Assembly: GCF_030581075.1 (NCBI RefSeq) | Contig: NZ_JAUQSW010000005.1 | Location: 186,001 to 250,000 of the forward strand | DNA: 64,000 bases | Reading direction: 5' to 3' | DNA from: Hymenobacter cheonanensis | Lineage (GTDB): Bacteria; Bacteroidota; Bacteroidia; Cytophagales; Hymenobacteraceae | Shown here: positions 34,289 to 44,411 of the stretch, piece after piece | Layout of the letters: the number at the start of each line of letters is the position of its first letter | Position numbering within the stretch: the stretch's first letter is position 1 | Translations under genes and position numbers: made by a program | The notes under the pieces: model-generated | The model's database searches: none | The model's input: only the letters and a program-made list of their open reading frames with translations | What the model was told of the DNA's origin: nothing

Positions 34289-37090
34289 TTGAAAACGGCG
34301 AGCCCCAAAGTTCGCGCTTCTGCCTTGTCTACCGCTCCTGCTCCCGCCGCCTCGTCTAAGTTCGCCATTAAGTCGCTGGGGCCCGACCACATCAAGCCCG
34401 CCGCGGTGGCCGAGACGCCACTCATGCGCCAGTACTACCAACTGAAGCAGGAGCACCCGGGCGCGGTGCTGCTGTTTCGGGTGGGCGACTTTTACGAAAC
34501 CTTTGGCGAAGACGCCGTTACGGCCGCCCGCATCCTCGACATCACGCTCACCAAACGCGGCGCGGGCACGGCCAGCGAGGTGGCGCTGGCCGGCTTTCCG
34601 CACCACTCGCTCGATACCTACCTGCCCAAGCTGGTGCGCGCCGGCCAGCGCGTGGCCATCTGCGACCAGCTCGAAGACCCCAAGCAAGCCAAGGGCCTAG
34701 TAAAAAGGGGCATCACCGAACTCGTGACGCCCGGCGTGAGCCTGCACGACAACACCCTGGAGCGCCGCCAGAACAACTACCTCGCCGCCGTGCACTTCGG
34801 CAAAACGGAGGGCGGCATTTCGTTTTTGGACATCAGCACCGGCGAGTTTCTGGTGGCACAGGGCACCATCGACTACCTAGGCAAGCTGCTGCAAAACTTC
34901 CGGCCCGCCGAGGTGCTGTTTTGCAAGCGCAACCGGGGCGAGTTTGAAGGTCATTTCGGCCCCGATTTCTGCACCTACGCGCTTGATGAGTGGGTTTTCG
35001 GCCCCGACTACGCCCACGATACCCTCACGCGGCACTTCCGCACTACTTCGCTCAAGGGCTTCGGCGTCGATAACCTGCGGGAAGGCGTGATTGCGGCCGG
35101 CTGCATTCTGCACTACCTGGCCGAAACCAAGCACACTGATATTCAGCACGTAGCCTCGCTAGGGCGCCTCGAAGAGGACAAGTACGTGTGGCTCGACCGC
35201 TTCACGGTGCGCAACCTGGAGCTGGTGCAGGCCCAGCACCCCGGCGGCGTGCCGCTCATCGACATTCTCGACCAAACCCTGACGCCGATGGGTGCCCGCC
35301 TGCTGCGCAAATGGGTGGTGCTGCCGCTGAAGGAAGTCAGCCAGATTCAGCGCCGCCTCGACACCGTGGCGGCCCTGGTGGCCGACCCCGAGCTGCTGGA
35401 AGAAGTGCAAACCCAGCTGCGCCCCATCAATGATTTAGAGCGCCTTATCTCGAAAGTGGCCGTGCGCCGCGTGAACCCGCGCGAGCTTTTGCAGCTGGCC
35501 AGGGCCTTGGAAAGCATTGCGCCGCTACGCGAAAAGCTGGCCGCCTCGGGCGTGCGGGCGCTGGAAAAGCTGGCCGACCAGCTCAACCCCTGCACCTCGC
35601 TGCGCAAGGAAATTCAAACCAAAATCCGGCCCGATGCGCCGCTGCTCACTAACCAGGGCCACGTCATCATGGATGGCGTGGATGCCGAGCTGGACGAGCT
35701 GCGGGGGCTAGCCTTCTCGGGCAAGGACTTTCTGCTGAAAATGCAGCAGCGCGAGCAGGCAGCCACGGGTATTTCATCTTTGAAAGTGGCTTATAACAAG
35801 GTGTTTGGCTACTACCTTGAAGTCAGTAATGCCCACAAAAACAAGGTGCCGCCCGAGTGGATTCGCAAGCAAACCCTCGTGAACGCCGAGCGCTACGTAA
35901 CCGAGGAGCTGAAGACCTACGAGGAGAAGATTCTCAATGCCGAGGAGCAGTTATTTGTCATTGAAAGCCGTATCTACCAGGAAGTTGTGCTGGCCGCGCT
36001 CGACTTCGTGAGCCAGGTGCAGCAGAACGCCCGCGCCATTGGCGTGCTCGACTGCCTGGCCTCGTTTGCGGCCACGGCGCGGCAGTACCGCTATGCTAGG
36101 CCCACCGTGAACGACGGGCCGACGCTGGATATTAAAGGCGGGCGCCACCCGGTGATTGAGCGCCAGCTGCCGCCCGGCGAAAGCTACATCCCCAACGACC
36201 TGTGCCTGAGCCAGGACGACCAGCAGATTGTGGTGATAACCGGCCCCAACATGGCCGGTAAGTCGGCGCTGCTGCGCCAGACGGCGCTCATTGTGCTGCT
36301 AGCCCAGATTGGCTCGTTTGTGCCCGCCGACGAGGCCACCATCGGCATCATCGACAAGATTTTTACCCGCGTGGGGGCTAGCGATAACCTCAGCAAGGGC
36401 GAAAGCACCTTCATGGTGGAGATGACCGAAACGGCCAGCATCCTGAACAATCTCTCGAACCGCAGCCTCGTGCTGATGGACGAAATCGGGCGCGGCACCA
36501 GCACCTACGACGGCATCAGCATTGCCTGGGCCATTGTGGAGCACCTGCACAACAACCCCAAGGCGCGGGCTAAAACGCTGTTTGCCACTCACTACCACGA
36601 GCTTAATCAACTGGCCGACGACTGCCCGCGGGTGCGCAACTACCACGTGGCCGTGCAGGAAGCCGATGGCCGCGTGCTCTTTTTGCGCAAGCTGCGGCCC
36701 GGTGGCTCCGAGCACTCGTTCGGCATTCATGTGGCGCGCATGGCCGGCATGCCGCCCGCCGTGGTGCTGCGCGCCAACGAGATAATGCACCACCTGGAGC
36801 AGGAGCGCACCCAAACCGGCCTGGCCGAAACCCCGGACACTGGCGCGCCCACCGAGCTGGACGAGCTACTGGCCGGCCTCGACGAGCAGCCCCGGGCCGG
36901 CGCCCAGCCCCGGCCCCGCGCCACCACGGCCGTGGCCTCGGCGCCCAAGATTCAGCTCAGCATGTTTGAGCCCGGCGACCCCAAGCTGGAGCAGCTGCGC
37001 GAGCTGCTGCAAGTGCTGGACATCAATACGCTTACGCCCATTGAGGCGCTGCTGAAATTGCAGGAGCTGAAGGGGCTGGCTAACTCCTGA
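34289..37090 (+). CDS. mutS: DNA mismatch repair ATPase MutS
   Basis: MutS recognises mismatches and starts repair with MutL. It has 933 residues from TTG 34289. The mismatch-reading motif is intact: [12 protein letters not shown] (about 66-77) with the Phe-x-Glu pair. The ATPase shows [20 protein letters not shown] (about 652), [15 protein letters not shown], Walker [17 protein letters not shown] and [13 protein letters not shown]. It is longer than the usual 850-870 residues because of an N-terminal Ala/Pro-rich extension (about 1-35) and a Pro/Arg-rich linker near 870-895 before the C-terminal tetramerisation helices. Confidence 0.97.
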   Translation: MKTASPKVRASALSTAPAPAASSKFAIKSLGPDHIKPAAVAETPLMRQYYQLKQEHPGAVLLFRVGDFYETFGEDAVTAARILDITLTKRGAGTASEVALAGFPHHSLDTYLPKLVRAGQRVAICDQLEDPKQAKGLVKRGITELVTPGVSLHDNTLERRQNNYLAAVHFGKTEGGISFLDISTGEFLVAQGTIDYLGKLLQNFRPAEVLFCKRNRGEFEGHFGPDFCTYALDEWVFGPDYAHDTLTRHFRTTSLKGFGVDNLREGVIAAGCILHYLAETKHTDIQHVASLGRLEEDKYVWLDRFTVRNLELVQAQHPGGVPLIDILDQTLTPMGARLLRKWVVLPLKEVSQIQRRLDTVAALVADPELLEEVQTQLRPINDLERLISKVAVRRVNPRELLQLARALESIAPLREKLAASGVRALEKLADQLNPCTSLRKEIQTKIRPDAPLLTNQGHVIMDGVDAELDELRGLAFSGKDFLLKMQQREQAATGISSLKVAYNKVFGYYLEVSNAHKNKVPPEWIRKQTLVNAERYVTEELKTYEEKILNAEEQLFVIESRIYQEVVLAALDFVSQVQQNARAIGVLDCLASFAATARQYRYARPTVNDGPTLDIKGGRHPVIERQLPPGESYIPNDLCLSQDDQQIVVITGPNMAGKSALLRQTALIVLLAQIGSFVPADEATIGIIDKIFTRVGASDNLSKGESTFMVEMTETASILNNLSNRSLVLMDEIGRGTSTYDGISIAWAIVEHLHNNPKARAKTLFATHYHELNQLADDCPRVRNYHVAVQEADGRVLFLRKLRPGGSEHSFGIHVARMAGMPPAVVLRANEIMHHLEQERTQTGLAETPDTGAPTELDELLAGLDEQPRAGAQPRPRATTAVASAPKIQLSMFEPGDPKLEQLRELLQVLDINTLTPIEALLKLQELKGLANS

Positions 37091-37171
37091 GTGAGCGAAC
37101 CAGCGGCTAGCCGGCGGTGTTGTAAAGAATCCGGTGGAAGCACGTCTAACGTATAAAATCCATCACTTTCC

Positions 37172-37876
37172 ATGACTCCCATGACCAAGCTTTTGTCGGC
37201 CGCTTCTGGCCTGGGCCTGCTGGCCCTCGCGGCCTGCGGCTCGCAGCAGCCTGCCCAGGCGCAGGCCCAAACGCCCGCCGCGCAAGTGGCCTCTACGGCC
37301 GGCTTCGCGCCTAAAAACCTCACCGGGCTTGCCCAGGCCACCTTTGCGGGCGGCTGCTTCTGGGCGCAGGAAGAGGCGTTTGAGGAAATAAAGGGCGTGA
37401 AGCAAGTGGTAAGCGGCTACGCTGGCGGCACTGTGCCGCACCCCAGCTACGAGCAGGTGGCGGGCCAGCAAACCGGCCACACCGAAACGGTGAACATCTA
37501 CTACGACCCCAAAGTGATTAGCTACCAGGAGCTGGCCAACATCTTTTTCACGGCCAGCCACGACCCCACGCAGCTCAACCGCCAGGGCCCCGACACGGGC
37601 CCCGAGTATCGCTCGGCGGTGTTCTACCGCACGCCCGAGGAGAAAAAAATCATCGAGCAAACCATTGCTAAGGTCAACGCCTCGAAGGAGTACAGCGATA
37701 AGATTGTGACCCAGGTGGTGCCCTTCACCCAGTTCTGGGATGCCGAGGCTTACCACCAGGGCTACTACCGCCTCAACCCTGATAACCCCTACATCGCTAA
37801 TGTGTCGGAGCACAAGGTGGCACACGTGCGCAAGCTTTTTCCGCAAGACCTGAAGGCTAACCTGCCCAATCTGTAG
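37172..37876 (+). CDS. msrA: peptide-methionine (S)-S-oxide reductase, lipoprotein form
   Basis: MsrA repairs the S epimer of oxidised methionine. The catalytic motif GCFWAQEEAFEEIKGV carries Cys62; VVSGYAGGTVPHPSYEQVA, GHTETVNIYYDP and AEAYHQGYY are the remaining family blocks. An N-terminal signal (LGLLALAACGS, lipobox Cys22) marks it as an envelope-anchored repair enzyme, followed by a Gln/Ala linker to about 45. MsrB is not fused or adjacent. It lies 81 bp after mutS and ends at a strong terminator. Confidence 0.95.
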   Translation: MTPMTKLLSAASGLGLLALAACGSQQPAQAQAQTPAAQVASTAGFAPKNLTGLAQATFAGGCFWAQEEAFEEIKGVKQVVSGYAGGTVPHPSYEQVAGQQTGHTETVNIYYDPKVISYQELANIFFTASHDPTQLNRQGPDTGPEYRSAVFYRTPEEKKIIEQTIAKVNASKEYSDKIVTQVVPFTQFWDAEAYHQGYYRLNPDNPYIANVSEHKVAHVRKLFPQDLKANLPNL

Positions 37877-37898
37877 GGAGCTAGCCCCTGCCAATAGC

Positions 37899-37942
37899 AA
37901 AGCCCTGGCTTAGCGGTGTAACAACCGCTAAGCCAGGGCTTT
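37899..37942. terminator. intrinsic terminator
   Basis: Perfect 19-bp arms AAAGCCCTGGCTTAGCGGT and its complement with a 6-nt loop. It lies between convergent msrA and the 37971 gene; the T-run is only three bases. Confidence 0.8.
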
Positions 37943-37970
37943 ATCGTTAAGGGTTTCGGCCTTGTTCCAG

Positions 37971-38390
37971 CTACCGGGCGGGCGCCGCAGTGCCCACGCT
38001 GGCGGCCCAGCGGCGGGCCTGCTCGGCATCGGCAAAGTATTGTGTATCGAAGGGGGCGTGCGCCGTGGCGCGCTGCATAATGGTGCTGATGCCCATGCGG
38101 TTAAGCGCATCCTGCGACTCGACAATGGCCAGGCGGTGCACCCCTAGCTTGGCAAATTCGGGAAACCACACCTGGTTTATCCAGTCCTGGTCGGCGGGCC
38201 GAATGGTGCGCAGCAGCGTGTTATTGGCTACCCAGCCCTGCACGCGGTGCTGGCGGGCCAGGCGCAGCGCCTCGGTTAGGGCCGTGCGCAGCTGCTCCGA
38301 ATTAACAAAGCCCAGCCATTCGGTTTCGAGCGTAGCACCGGCCGGGTAGTGGTGCAATTGCACAAAAGAAGTATGGTAAATAATCGGCAT
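37971..38390 (-). CDS. STAS/SpoIIAA-like small protein
   Basis: This is a 139-residue soluble protein. The pattern TLETEWLGFVNSEQLRTALT, then HRVQGWVANNTLLRTIRPAD and HRLAIVESQDALNRMG, fits the alternating alpha/beta fold of SpoIIAA-like STAS proteins that are abundant in Hymenobacter-type genomes. No catalytic residues are evident. It is probably a protein-interaction or sensory domain. I am moderately sure of the fold and not of any role. Confidence 0.65.
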   Translation of the reverse strand: MPIIYHTSFVQLHHYPAGATLETEWLGFVNSEQLRTALTEALRLARQHRVQGWVANNTLLRTIRPADQDWINQVWFPEFAKLGVHRLAIVESQDALNRMGISTIMQRATAHAPFDTQYFADAEQARRWAASVGTAAPAR

Positions 38391-38535
38391 TGCAGAAATA
38401 AAACGCGACTTAAATGCAACCAGCGGAGTACTTTACCCGAAATTACGGTATTCGCCGTGAACTGTTCGTTAAGCCACCCTCCCTGCCCACCCTGGGTATC
38501 ATTTCCTTTTCCCTCCTGCTTTCGTTTTTTTCGTG

Positions 38536-39711
38536 ATGGTGGAATCCAAGCTGCCCGATGTCGGCGTCAGCATTTTTTCGCAAATGACTTTGCTGGCTCA
38601 GCAAACCGGGGCCATCAACCTGGCTCAAGGTTTTCCGGACTACGACCCGCCGCTGGCCCTGCGCGAGGCGCTGGCCCGGCACGCGCTGGCTAGCGGCAGC
38701 CACCAGTACGCGCCCATGCCGGGCCTGCTGCGCCTGCGCCAGGCCATTGCGGCCCAGGCGGCCCGCTTGCAGCCCGGCGCGCCGCCGCCCGATGCCGAAA
38801 CCGAGGTCACCATCACGGCTGGGGCCACCGAGGCGCTGTATAGTGTGCTGGCGGCCGTAGTGCGGCCCGGCGACGAAGTCATTATCCTGGAGCCGGCCTA
38901 CGACCTTTATGGGCCGGCCGTGCGCCTGCAGGGCGGCGTGCCGCGCTACGTGCGCCTGCCGGCACCCGACTTCCGGCCCGACTGGGAGGCAGTGCGGGCG
39001 GCCGTATCGCCCCGCACCCGGCTCATCATGGTCAACTCGCCGCACAACCCCAGCGGGGCCGTGTTTAGCGAGGCCGACTGGGCCGCGCTGGCTAGCCTCG
39101 TTGAGGGCACCGAAGTGCTGGTGCTCTCGGATGAGGTATACGAGCACCTGGTGTTTGATGAGGTGGCGCCGCGCAGCGCCCGCCAGCACCCGGCGCTGCG
39201 GGCGCGCAGCTTCGTGGTGTCGTCGTTTGGCAAGACCTACCACGCTACCGGCTGGAAGGTGGGCTACTGCCTGGCCCCGCCCGCGCTCACGGCCGAGCTG
39301 CGGCGGGTGCACCAGTTCGTGACCTTCGCCGTGAGCACGCCTACCCAGCATGCCCTGGCCGACGTGCTGGAGGCCGACCCCACCGATGCCCACGCCCGGG
39401 GGCTAGCCGGCTTTTACCAGGCCAAGCGCGACGAGTTTGCAGGCCTGCTGGCCGGCGCGGGCTGGGACCTGCGGCCCGTGCCGGGCGGCTACTTTCAGCT
39501 GGCCGGCTACGCGCAGTTTTCGCAGCTGGGCGACCGGGCGTTTGCCGAGGAACTGGCGCGCAGCTGGGGCGTGGCGGTAGTGCCCGTGTCGGCTTTTTAC
39601 CACGATGGGTACGATGTTGGGTTGGTGCGCTTTTGCTTTGCCAAAGGCCCCGCCACGCTGCAGGCGGCGGCCCGGCGGCTAGCCCGCCCGCCGGCCCTGG
39701 AGGCTGGTTAG
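38536..39711 (+). CDS. PLP-dependent methionine/aromatic aminotransferase (class I, KAT/YbdL-like)
   Basis: This is a 391-residue fold-type I aminotransferase from ATG 38536 (a GTG at 38533 is also possible). Landmarks are INLAQGFPDYDPPLAL, ITAGATEALYSVLAAVVRPG, NSPHNPSGAVFSEADW, LSDEVYEHLVFD and the PLP lysine in SSFGKTYHATGWKVGY. The sequence is closest in style to methionine aminotransferase YbdL and kynurenine/glutamine transaminase K. An omega-amidase-like gene 86 bp downstream supports a methionine or glutamine transamination role. Confidence 0.92.
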   Translation: MVESKLPDVGVSIFSQMTLLAQQTGAINLAQGFPDYDPPLALREALARHALASGSHQYAPMPGLLRLRQAIAAQAARLQPGAPPPDAETEVTITAGATEALYSVLAAVVRPGDEVIILEPAYDLYGPAVRLQGGVPRYVRLPAPDFRPDWEAVRAAVSPRTRLIMVNSPHNPSGAVFSEADWAALASLVEGTEVLVLSDEVYEHLVFDEVAPRSARQHPALRARSFVVSSFGKTYHATGWKVGYCLAPPALTAELRRVHQFVTFAVSTPTQHALADVLEADPTDAHARGLAGFYQAKRDEFAGLLAGAGWDLRPVPGGYFQLAGYAQFSQLGDRAFAEELARSWGVAVVPVSAFYHDGYDVGLVRFCFAKGPATLQAAARRLARPPALEAG

Positions 39712-39797
39712 CTAATATGTTAGAACTGCCCGTTGCTTGCCGATTTTCTATACTTACTACCTGAGAGCGCTGTGCTGCCGAAGAATTTACCTTTAGA

Positions 39798-40595
39798 ATG
39801 AATGATTTAACTGTATCCCTGGTCCAAACTACTTTGCACTGGCACGACCCGGCCGCCAACCGGGCGCAGCTCGACGACCTGCTGGCCTCGGCCCTGCCCG
39901 GCGCCGGCATCACCGACCTCATTGTGCTGCCCGAGATGTTTACGACCGGCTTCAGTATGGCGGCTGCCACCCAGGCTGAGCCTTACCCCGGCCCCACCCT
40001 CGACTGGATGCGTGAGCAGGCCGTGCGCTACGATGCCGTGGTGACGGGCAGCGTGCTCACCGAGGAGGGTGGCGCGTACTTCAACCGCCTGCTGTGGGTG
40101 CGCCCCGATGGCTCGCACAGCGCCTACGACAAGCGCCACCTGTTTCGGCTGGCCGGCGAGCACGAGGTGTTTACGGCCGGGGCCTGCCGCTTGCTGGAAG
40201 AGTGGCGCGGCTGGCGCATCCGGCCGCTTATCTGCTACGATTTGCGCTTCCCGGTATGGAGCCGCAACAGCCCGCACGAGCCCTACGACCTGCTGCTGTA
40301 CGTAGCCAACTGGCCGCAGGCGCGCATCGAAATCTGGCGCACGCTGCTGCGCGCCCGGGCCATCGAAAACCTGGCTTATACGGTGGGCGTCAACCGCCTG
40401 GGCACCGATGGCTCGAAGCTGGATTATTCGGGTCAGTCGGCTTTGCTCGACATTCATGGCGAGTACTTAGCCCAGGCCGGCAACCTGCAAACCGTGCTCA
40501 CGCACACGCTACAGGCCGCGCCGCTGCAAGAGCTGCGCCAGCAGCTACCCTTTTTGCTTGATGCCGACCACTTCGAGCTGCCCGACGCGTGCTAG
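39798..40595 (+). CDS. carbon-nitrogen hydrolase, omega-amidase-like (YafV/Nit2 type)
   Basis: This is a 265-residue nitrilase-fold hydrolase. The catalytic triad is readable: Glu46 in LIVLPEMFTTGF, Lys112 in SAYDKRHLF and Cys146 in IRPLICYDLRFPVWSR. Family members hydrolyse alpha-ketoglutaramate or alpha-ketosuccinamate. Glutamine-dependent transaminases make alpha-ketoglutaramate, so with the adjacent aminotransferase it would pull methionine regeneration forward. A -7-like TACCTTTA lies only 2 nt before its ATG. Its stop sits inside a hairpin shared with the convergent gene. Confidence 0.92.
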   Translation: MNDLTVSLVQTTLHWHDPAANRAQLDDLLASALPGAGITDLIVLPEMFTTGFSMAAATQAEPYPGPTLDWMREQAVRYDAVVTGSVLTEEGGAYFNRLLWVRPDGSHSAYDKRHLFRLAGEHEVFTAGACRLLEEWRGWRIRPLICYDLRFPVWSRNSPHEPYDLLLYVANWPQARIEIWRTLLRARAIENLAYTVGVNRLGTDGSKLDYSGQSALLDIHGEYLAQAGNLQTVLTHTLQAAPLQELRQQLPFLLDADHFELPDAC

Positions 40596-40616
40596 CCTGG
40601 CGCCGGCCGGGCTAGC
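40591..40616. terminator. hairpin over convergent stop codons, GCTAGC in both arms
   Basis: Arms 40591-40601 and 40606-40616 (11 bp, one wobble) begin and end with GCTAGC. It spans the hydrolase stop and touches the stop of the FG-GAP gene. There is no T-run, so termination activity is uncertain. Confidence 0.4.
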
Positions 40617-42956
40617 TTACTGGCCCACCGCCAGCCGCTGGCTGGTGGCGGTGCCATCAGCGGCGGTGGCCTGCACCACGTAAAGGCCCGGCGCCAGGCC
40701 GCGCAGGTCGAGGCGGCGCGTGCGGGCCAGCGTGGCGTCGGTGCGCACGAGGCGGCCGGCCAGGTCGAAGAGGCGCAGGCTGGTAGGCAGGGCGGTTTCG
40801 ACGGTGGCGGCCCCGGTGGCGGGGTTGGGGTAGAGGCTGAGGGCTAGCGTGGCGGCCGCGCTGGGGCGGGCGGCCAGCACCGTGCGGTTGCGGGGCAGGT
40901 AGCTCAAAAGGCCGCCGGTTTCGGTGCCCACGTACAGCTCGGGCACGCCGTCCTGGTTGAGGTCGGCGGCGGCGGCGGCGTAGCGCAGCACGTAGCCCTG
41001 GCCCAGCCGGGCGGGCTCGTACTGGCTGGTGAAGCTGTTGTAAAACAAGCTGGTAGTGCCCGTAAAGCTGCCGCTTTGGGTCTGGAAAGCGCTGTAGAGC
41101 GCCACCGTGCCCCGGCCATCGAGGGTGAGCAAATCGGGGCGGCCGTCGCCGTCGAAGTCGGCTACGGCCGGCGCCAGGTAAGGCGGGCGGGCCCCCTGGT
41201 CGAGCAGCTGGCCGTAGTCGTTATTAGCCAGCACAAACAGGTTATCCACGTTGCCGCCGGCCGCCGCGCCCTGGTTGCGGAAGTAGCGCAGGCTGCCGCC
41301 CGCCTCCTGGGTATCGTTGGTGCCGAGCAAAAGGTCCACGTAGCCATCGCCGTCCACATCAAAAAAGCACGGCGTGTCGCCCTGCCGGGCGGGCAGCACG
41401 CCGCTGCCCGCCGCGCCCTGCGGCTTGAAGTAGCTGGCCCTGGCCAGGCTGAAGCTCATCGGCTGGCCGGCCGCCGCCGCGTTCAGGATGTAGCGCAGCT
41501 GGTTGGTGGTGCCGTTGTACACCGAGTACACGAGGTCGAGAGCGCCGTCGCGGTTCACGTCGGCCAGGGCTGGGCGCAGGCTCTCAAACTTGACGCTGGG
41601 CGTGCCGGCCGCCGCGGCGGCTAGCCCCAGGTAGTCGTCGGTAACGAGCCGAAACACCGGCCGGCGCGCCGTGCCCACGTTGCGGTAGTAGTAGAGGCTG
41701 GCCCGGTAGTAGCCGTTCACGAGGTCGGCCTGGTTGCCTATTAGCATGTCGGTCAGCCCGTCGCCGTCGATGTCGCCGAAGGCCGGCACGCTGCCCTCGC
41801 TCACGTCGAGCATGTCGTTTTGCAGAAAGCCATCATTGGCCAAGCTGAAGCTGGGCACGGCCGCGGCGCTGGCCGCCGCGTTCTGATACAGCCGGATGCT
41901 GTGGCGCATACTCACGCGGTCGAGCGAGTTGTCCGTCATGTTGGGTGCCACCACGAGGTCAGGCACGCCATCAAAGTTGGCATCGAATGAATACGGCGCC
42001 GGAAATACCGGCAGGCTCACCGGCGCAGCAGCCGATGGGAAAGCGCTGCTCACCCCACTAGCCGCCAGCAGGCCATTAACGGTGCTGTTGCCCGAGTTGA
42101 GCAGGCGCGTGAGCTGCGGGCAGTTGTCGCGGCCATCGAGCAGGTCGAGCTTGCCATCGCCGTTCAGGTCGAGCAGCAACACGCTGTGGCCGGGGCTGTG
42201 CTGCACTTTGTAGATGGCGCAGGCCGAGCTGCCCGCCGGCTGGTACAGGGCGCAGTCGCCGGCGCAGGCCACGAGCTGGCCCCAGTAGTTGGTGCTTTGG
42301 GTGAAGGAGCTGATGCCGCCGCAGCTGCTGGTGCTGGTGTTGAGGTACATTTCCAGCACGGTAGAGCCCACAAAATCGTAGGTCAGAATATCAAGCCGGC
42401 CATCGCCGTTTACATCTTGAATAGAAGGGGTATTGTACGAGCCAATGTTGAGGTTACTCACGTAGCCGTTGGCAATGGGAAATGACAGGAAGGGGCTAGC
42501 CAGCACGAAAGAAGGCCGCCCGCTGGCATCGGCCACGTTGTGAAACACCCGGATATCGCCCCCGCTGGCGAAGGTGAACAGGTCGGCCCGGCCGTCGCAG
42601 TCGTAGTCGCGCAGCAGCGCCCAGCCCGAGAGGTCGCCCGGAAACACGGCCTCGTACTCGGGCGCGTACTGCCAGCGCCGGCCGCTAGCCCCGGCCACGC
42701 TCAGGAAGGTGTAGGTGCGCGCCGTTTCGCGGTCGAAGGCGAAGAGGTCGGCCTGGCCGTCGTTGTTGAGGTCGATGGTGCTGAACTGCGGCGTGTTGAG
42801 GCCGCCCGCCCAGGCGTGGGCCAGCGTATCGGTGCCCTGCACCACCTTGGCCACGCTGCCAAAGGCAAAGCCAAACTGCGAGTTGGCCGCCGTCTGCGCC
42901 CGGGCCGCGCTCAGTGCACCTAACAGGATGATAGCCAAGAGAAAACAACGCCGCAT
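40617..42956 (-). CDS. FG-GAP/VCBS repeat surface protein, T9SS cargo
   Basis: This is a 779-residue secreted protein with a signal peptide ending at about SAARAQ (21). It contains at least ten Asp-rich calcium-type loops in FG-GAP repeats, such as DLNNDGQADLFAFD, DVNGDGRLDILTYD, DIDGDGLTDMLIG, DVDGDGYVDLLLG and DFDGDGRPDLLTLD, which predict a seven- or eight-bladed propeller. The last 75 residues are a T9SS sorting domain (LYPNPATGAATVET...LAPGLYVVQA). No catalytic motif is seen. Ligand binding or adhesion is likely. Confidence 0.88.
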   Translation of the reverse strand: MRRCFLLAIILLGALSAARAQTAANSQFGFAFGSVAKVVQGTDTLAHAWAGGLNTPQFSTIDLNNDGQADLFAFDRETARTYTFLSVAGASGRRWQYAPEYEAVFPGDLSGWALLRDYDCDGRADLFTFASGGDIRVFHNVADASGRPSFVLASPFLSFPIANGYVSNLNIGSYNTPSIQDVNGDGRLDILTYDFVGSTVLEMYLNTSTSSCGGISSFTQSTNYWGQLVACAGDCALYQPAGSSACAIYKVQHSPGHSVLLLDLNGDGKLDLLDGRDNCPQLTRLLNSGNSTVNGLLAASGVSSAFPSAAAPVSLPVFPAPYSFDANFDGVPDLVVAPNMTDNSLDRVSMRHSIRLYQNAAASAAAVPSFSLANDGFLQNDMLDVSEGSVPAFGDIDGDGLTDMLIGNQADLVNGYYRASLYYYRNVGTARRPVFRLVTDDYLGLAAAAAGTPSVKFESLRPALADVNRDGALDLVYSVYNGTTNQLRYILNAAAAGQPMSFSLARASYFKPQGAAGSGVLPARQGDTPCFFDVDGDGYVDLLLGTNDTQEAGGSLRYFRNQGAAAGGNVDNLFVLANNDYGQLLDQGARPPYLAPAVADFDGDGRPDLLTLDGRGTVALYSAFQTQSGSFTGTTSLFYNSFTSQYEPARLGQGYVLRYAAAAADLNQDGVPELYVGTETGGLLSYLPRNRTVLAARPSAAATLALSLYPNPATGAATVETALPTSLRLFDLAGRLVRTDATLARTRRLDLRGLAPGLYVVQATAADGTATSQRLAVGQ

Positions 42957-43107
42957 AAGCCAAAAGTAAAGTGCCCGTACCGGCTAACAACGCTAACCGG
43001 GCCGTAAGTTGCACCCAATAAGGAGGAATGGAGAATGAAGAAGGCGGAAGCAACCACCGCTGCCCAGCCGGTGGGCAGTTCCTGATTCTTCCTTGATACT
43101 TAAGCAG

Positions 43108-44406
43108 ATGACCCTCTACGACCACTACCTCGCCGCCCAGGGCCAGGTCAGCACCGATTCGCGCCAGCCCCAGCCCGGCACCCTGTTCTTTGCCCTCAAT
43201 GGCCCTAGCTTTCGCGGGGCCGATTTTGCCGGGGGCGCCCTGGCGCAGGGCGCGCGCCACGCCGTGGTCGACGATGAACGCCTGGCCGCCCACGACCCCG
43301 CGCACTACACCTACGTGCCCGACCCGCTGGCCGCCCTGCAAGCCCTGGCCCGCGAGCACCGCCGCCGCTTCCGGGGCCCCGTGCTGGCCGTGACGGGCTC
43401 AAACGGCAAAACCACCACCAAGGAGCTGCTGACGGTGGTGCTGGCCCAGAAGTACAACGTGCTGGCCACCATCGGCAATTTGAATAATCACATTGGCGTG
43501 CCGCTCACGCTGCTGCGCCTGCGCCCGCAGGAGCACGAAATTGCCATCATCGAGATGGGCGCCAACCACCAGGGCGAAATTGCGGCCTACTGCCAGTGGG
43601 CCGAGCCCACGCACGGCCTCATCACCAACATCGGCAAGGCCCACCTCGAAGGCTTTGGCGGCGAGGCAGGTATTGCCAAAGGCAAGGGCGAACTATTTGA
43701 CTACCTGGCCAGCCACAGCGGCACGGCCTTCGTCAACACCCTCGATGCCAAGCTGCCCGCCCTGGCTAGCCCCGTGCCGCAGCGCATCAGCTACCCCGGC
43801 GCGGCCGATGCGTACCCGGCCAGCCTGCTGGCCGCCGACCCGGCCCTGCGCCTGCGCCTCTGGGACGGCACCGAGGTAGCCGGCCAACTCACGGGCGAGT
43901 ACAATTTTCCCAACATGGCCGCCGCCGCCGCCGTGGGCGCGTTTTTTGAAGTGCCCGCCGCTCAAGTAGCCGTTGCCCTGGCTGGCTACAACCCCCAAAA
44001 CAACCGCTCGCAGCTCGTGCGCACGGCCGGCGGCAACGACCTTATTCTCGACGCCTACAATGCCAACCCCAGCAGCATGGCGGCCGCGCTGCGCAGCTTT
44101 GCCCAGCGCCCCGTGGCAGCCGGTCAGGGCCGGCTAGCCATCCTGGGCGACATGTTTGAGCTGGGCGAAAGCGCTGAGAGCGAGCACCGTGCCCTAGGCA
44201 AGCTGCTGGCTGAGGTGGGCCTCGATAACGTGCTGCTCATCGGCCCGCTCATGCAGGCGGCTGCCCAGGCCCAGCCCGCTGCCCAGCACTTTGCCGATAA
44301 AACGGCCGCCGCCGTGTGGCTGGCCGGGCACCCCGCCGCCGGCCAGCTCGTGCTGCTCAAAGGCTCGCGCGGCATGGGTCTGGAAACCCTGCTACCGCTG
44401 CTATAA
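43108..44406 (+). CDS. murF: UDP-N-acetylmuramoyl-tripeptide--D-alanyl-D-alanine ligase
   Basis: MurF adds D-Ala-D-Ala to the UDP-MurNAc-tripeptide, the last cytoplasmic step of peptidoglycan precursor synthesis. It has 432 residues from ATG 43108 (an upstream TTG at 43093 is open). Motifs are STDSRQPQPGTLFFALNG, the P-loop VTGSNGKTTTKELLTVVL (about 96-113), NLNNHIGVPLTLL, EMGANHQGEIA, TNIGKAHLEGFG and ILDAYNANPSSMAAAL. It is isolated from the usual dcw cluster. Confidence 0.95.
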   Translation: MTLYDHYLAAQGQVSTDSRQPQPGTLFFALNGPSFRGADFAGGALAQGARHAVVDDERLAAHDPAHYTYVPDPLAALQALAREHRRRFRGPVLAVTGSNGKTTTKELLTVVLAQKYNVLATIGNLNNHIGVPLTLLRLRPQEHEIAIIEMGANHQGEIAAYCQWAEPTHGLITNIGKAHLEGFGGEAGIAKGKGELFDYLASHSGTAFVNTLDAKLPALASPVPQRISYPGAADAYPASLLAADPALRLRLWDGTEVAGQLTGEYNFPNMAAAAAVGAFFEVPAAQVAVALAGYNPQNNRSQLVRTAGGNDLILDAYNANPSSMAAALRSFAQRPVAAGQGRLAILGDMFELGESAESEHRALGKLLAEVGLDNVLLIGPLMQAAAQAQPAAQHFADKTAAAVWLAGHPAAGQLVLLKGSRGMGLETLLPLL

Positions 44407-44411
44407 ACGAA

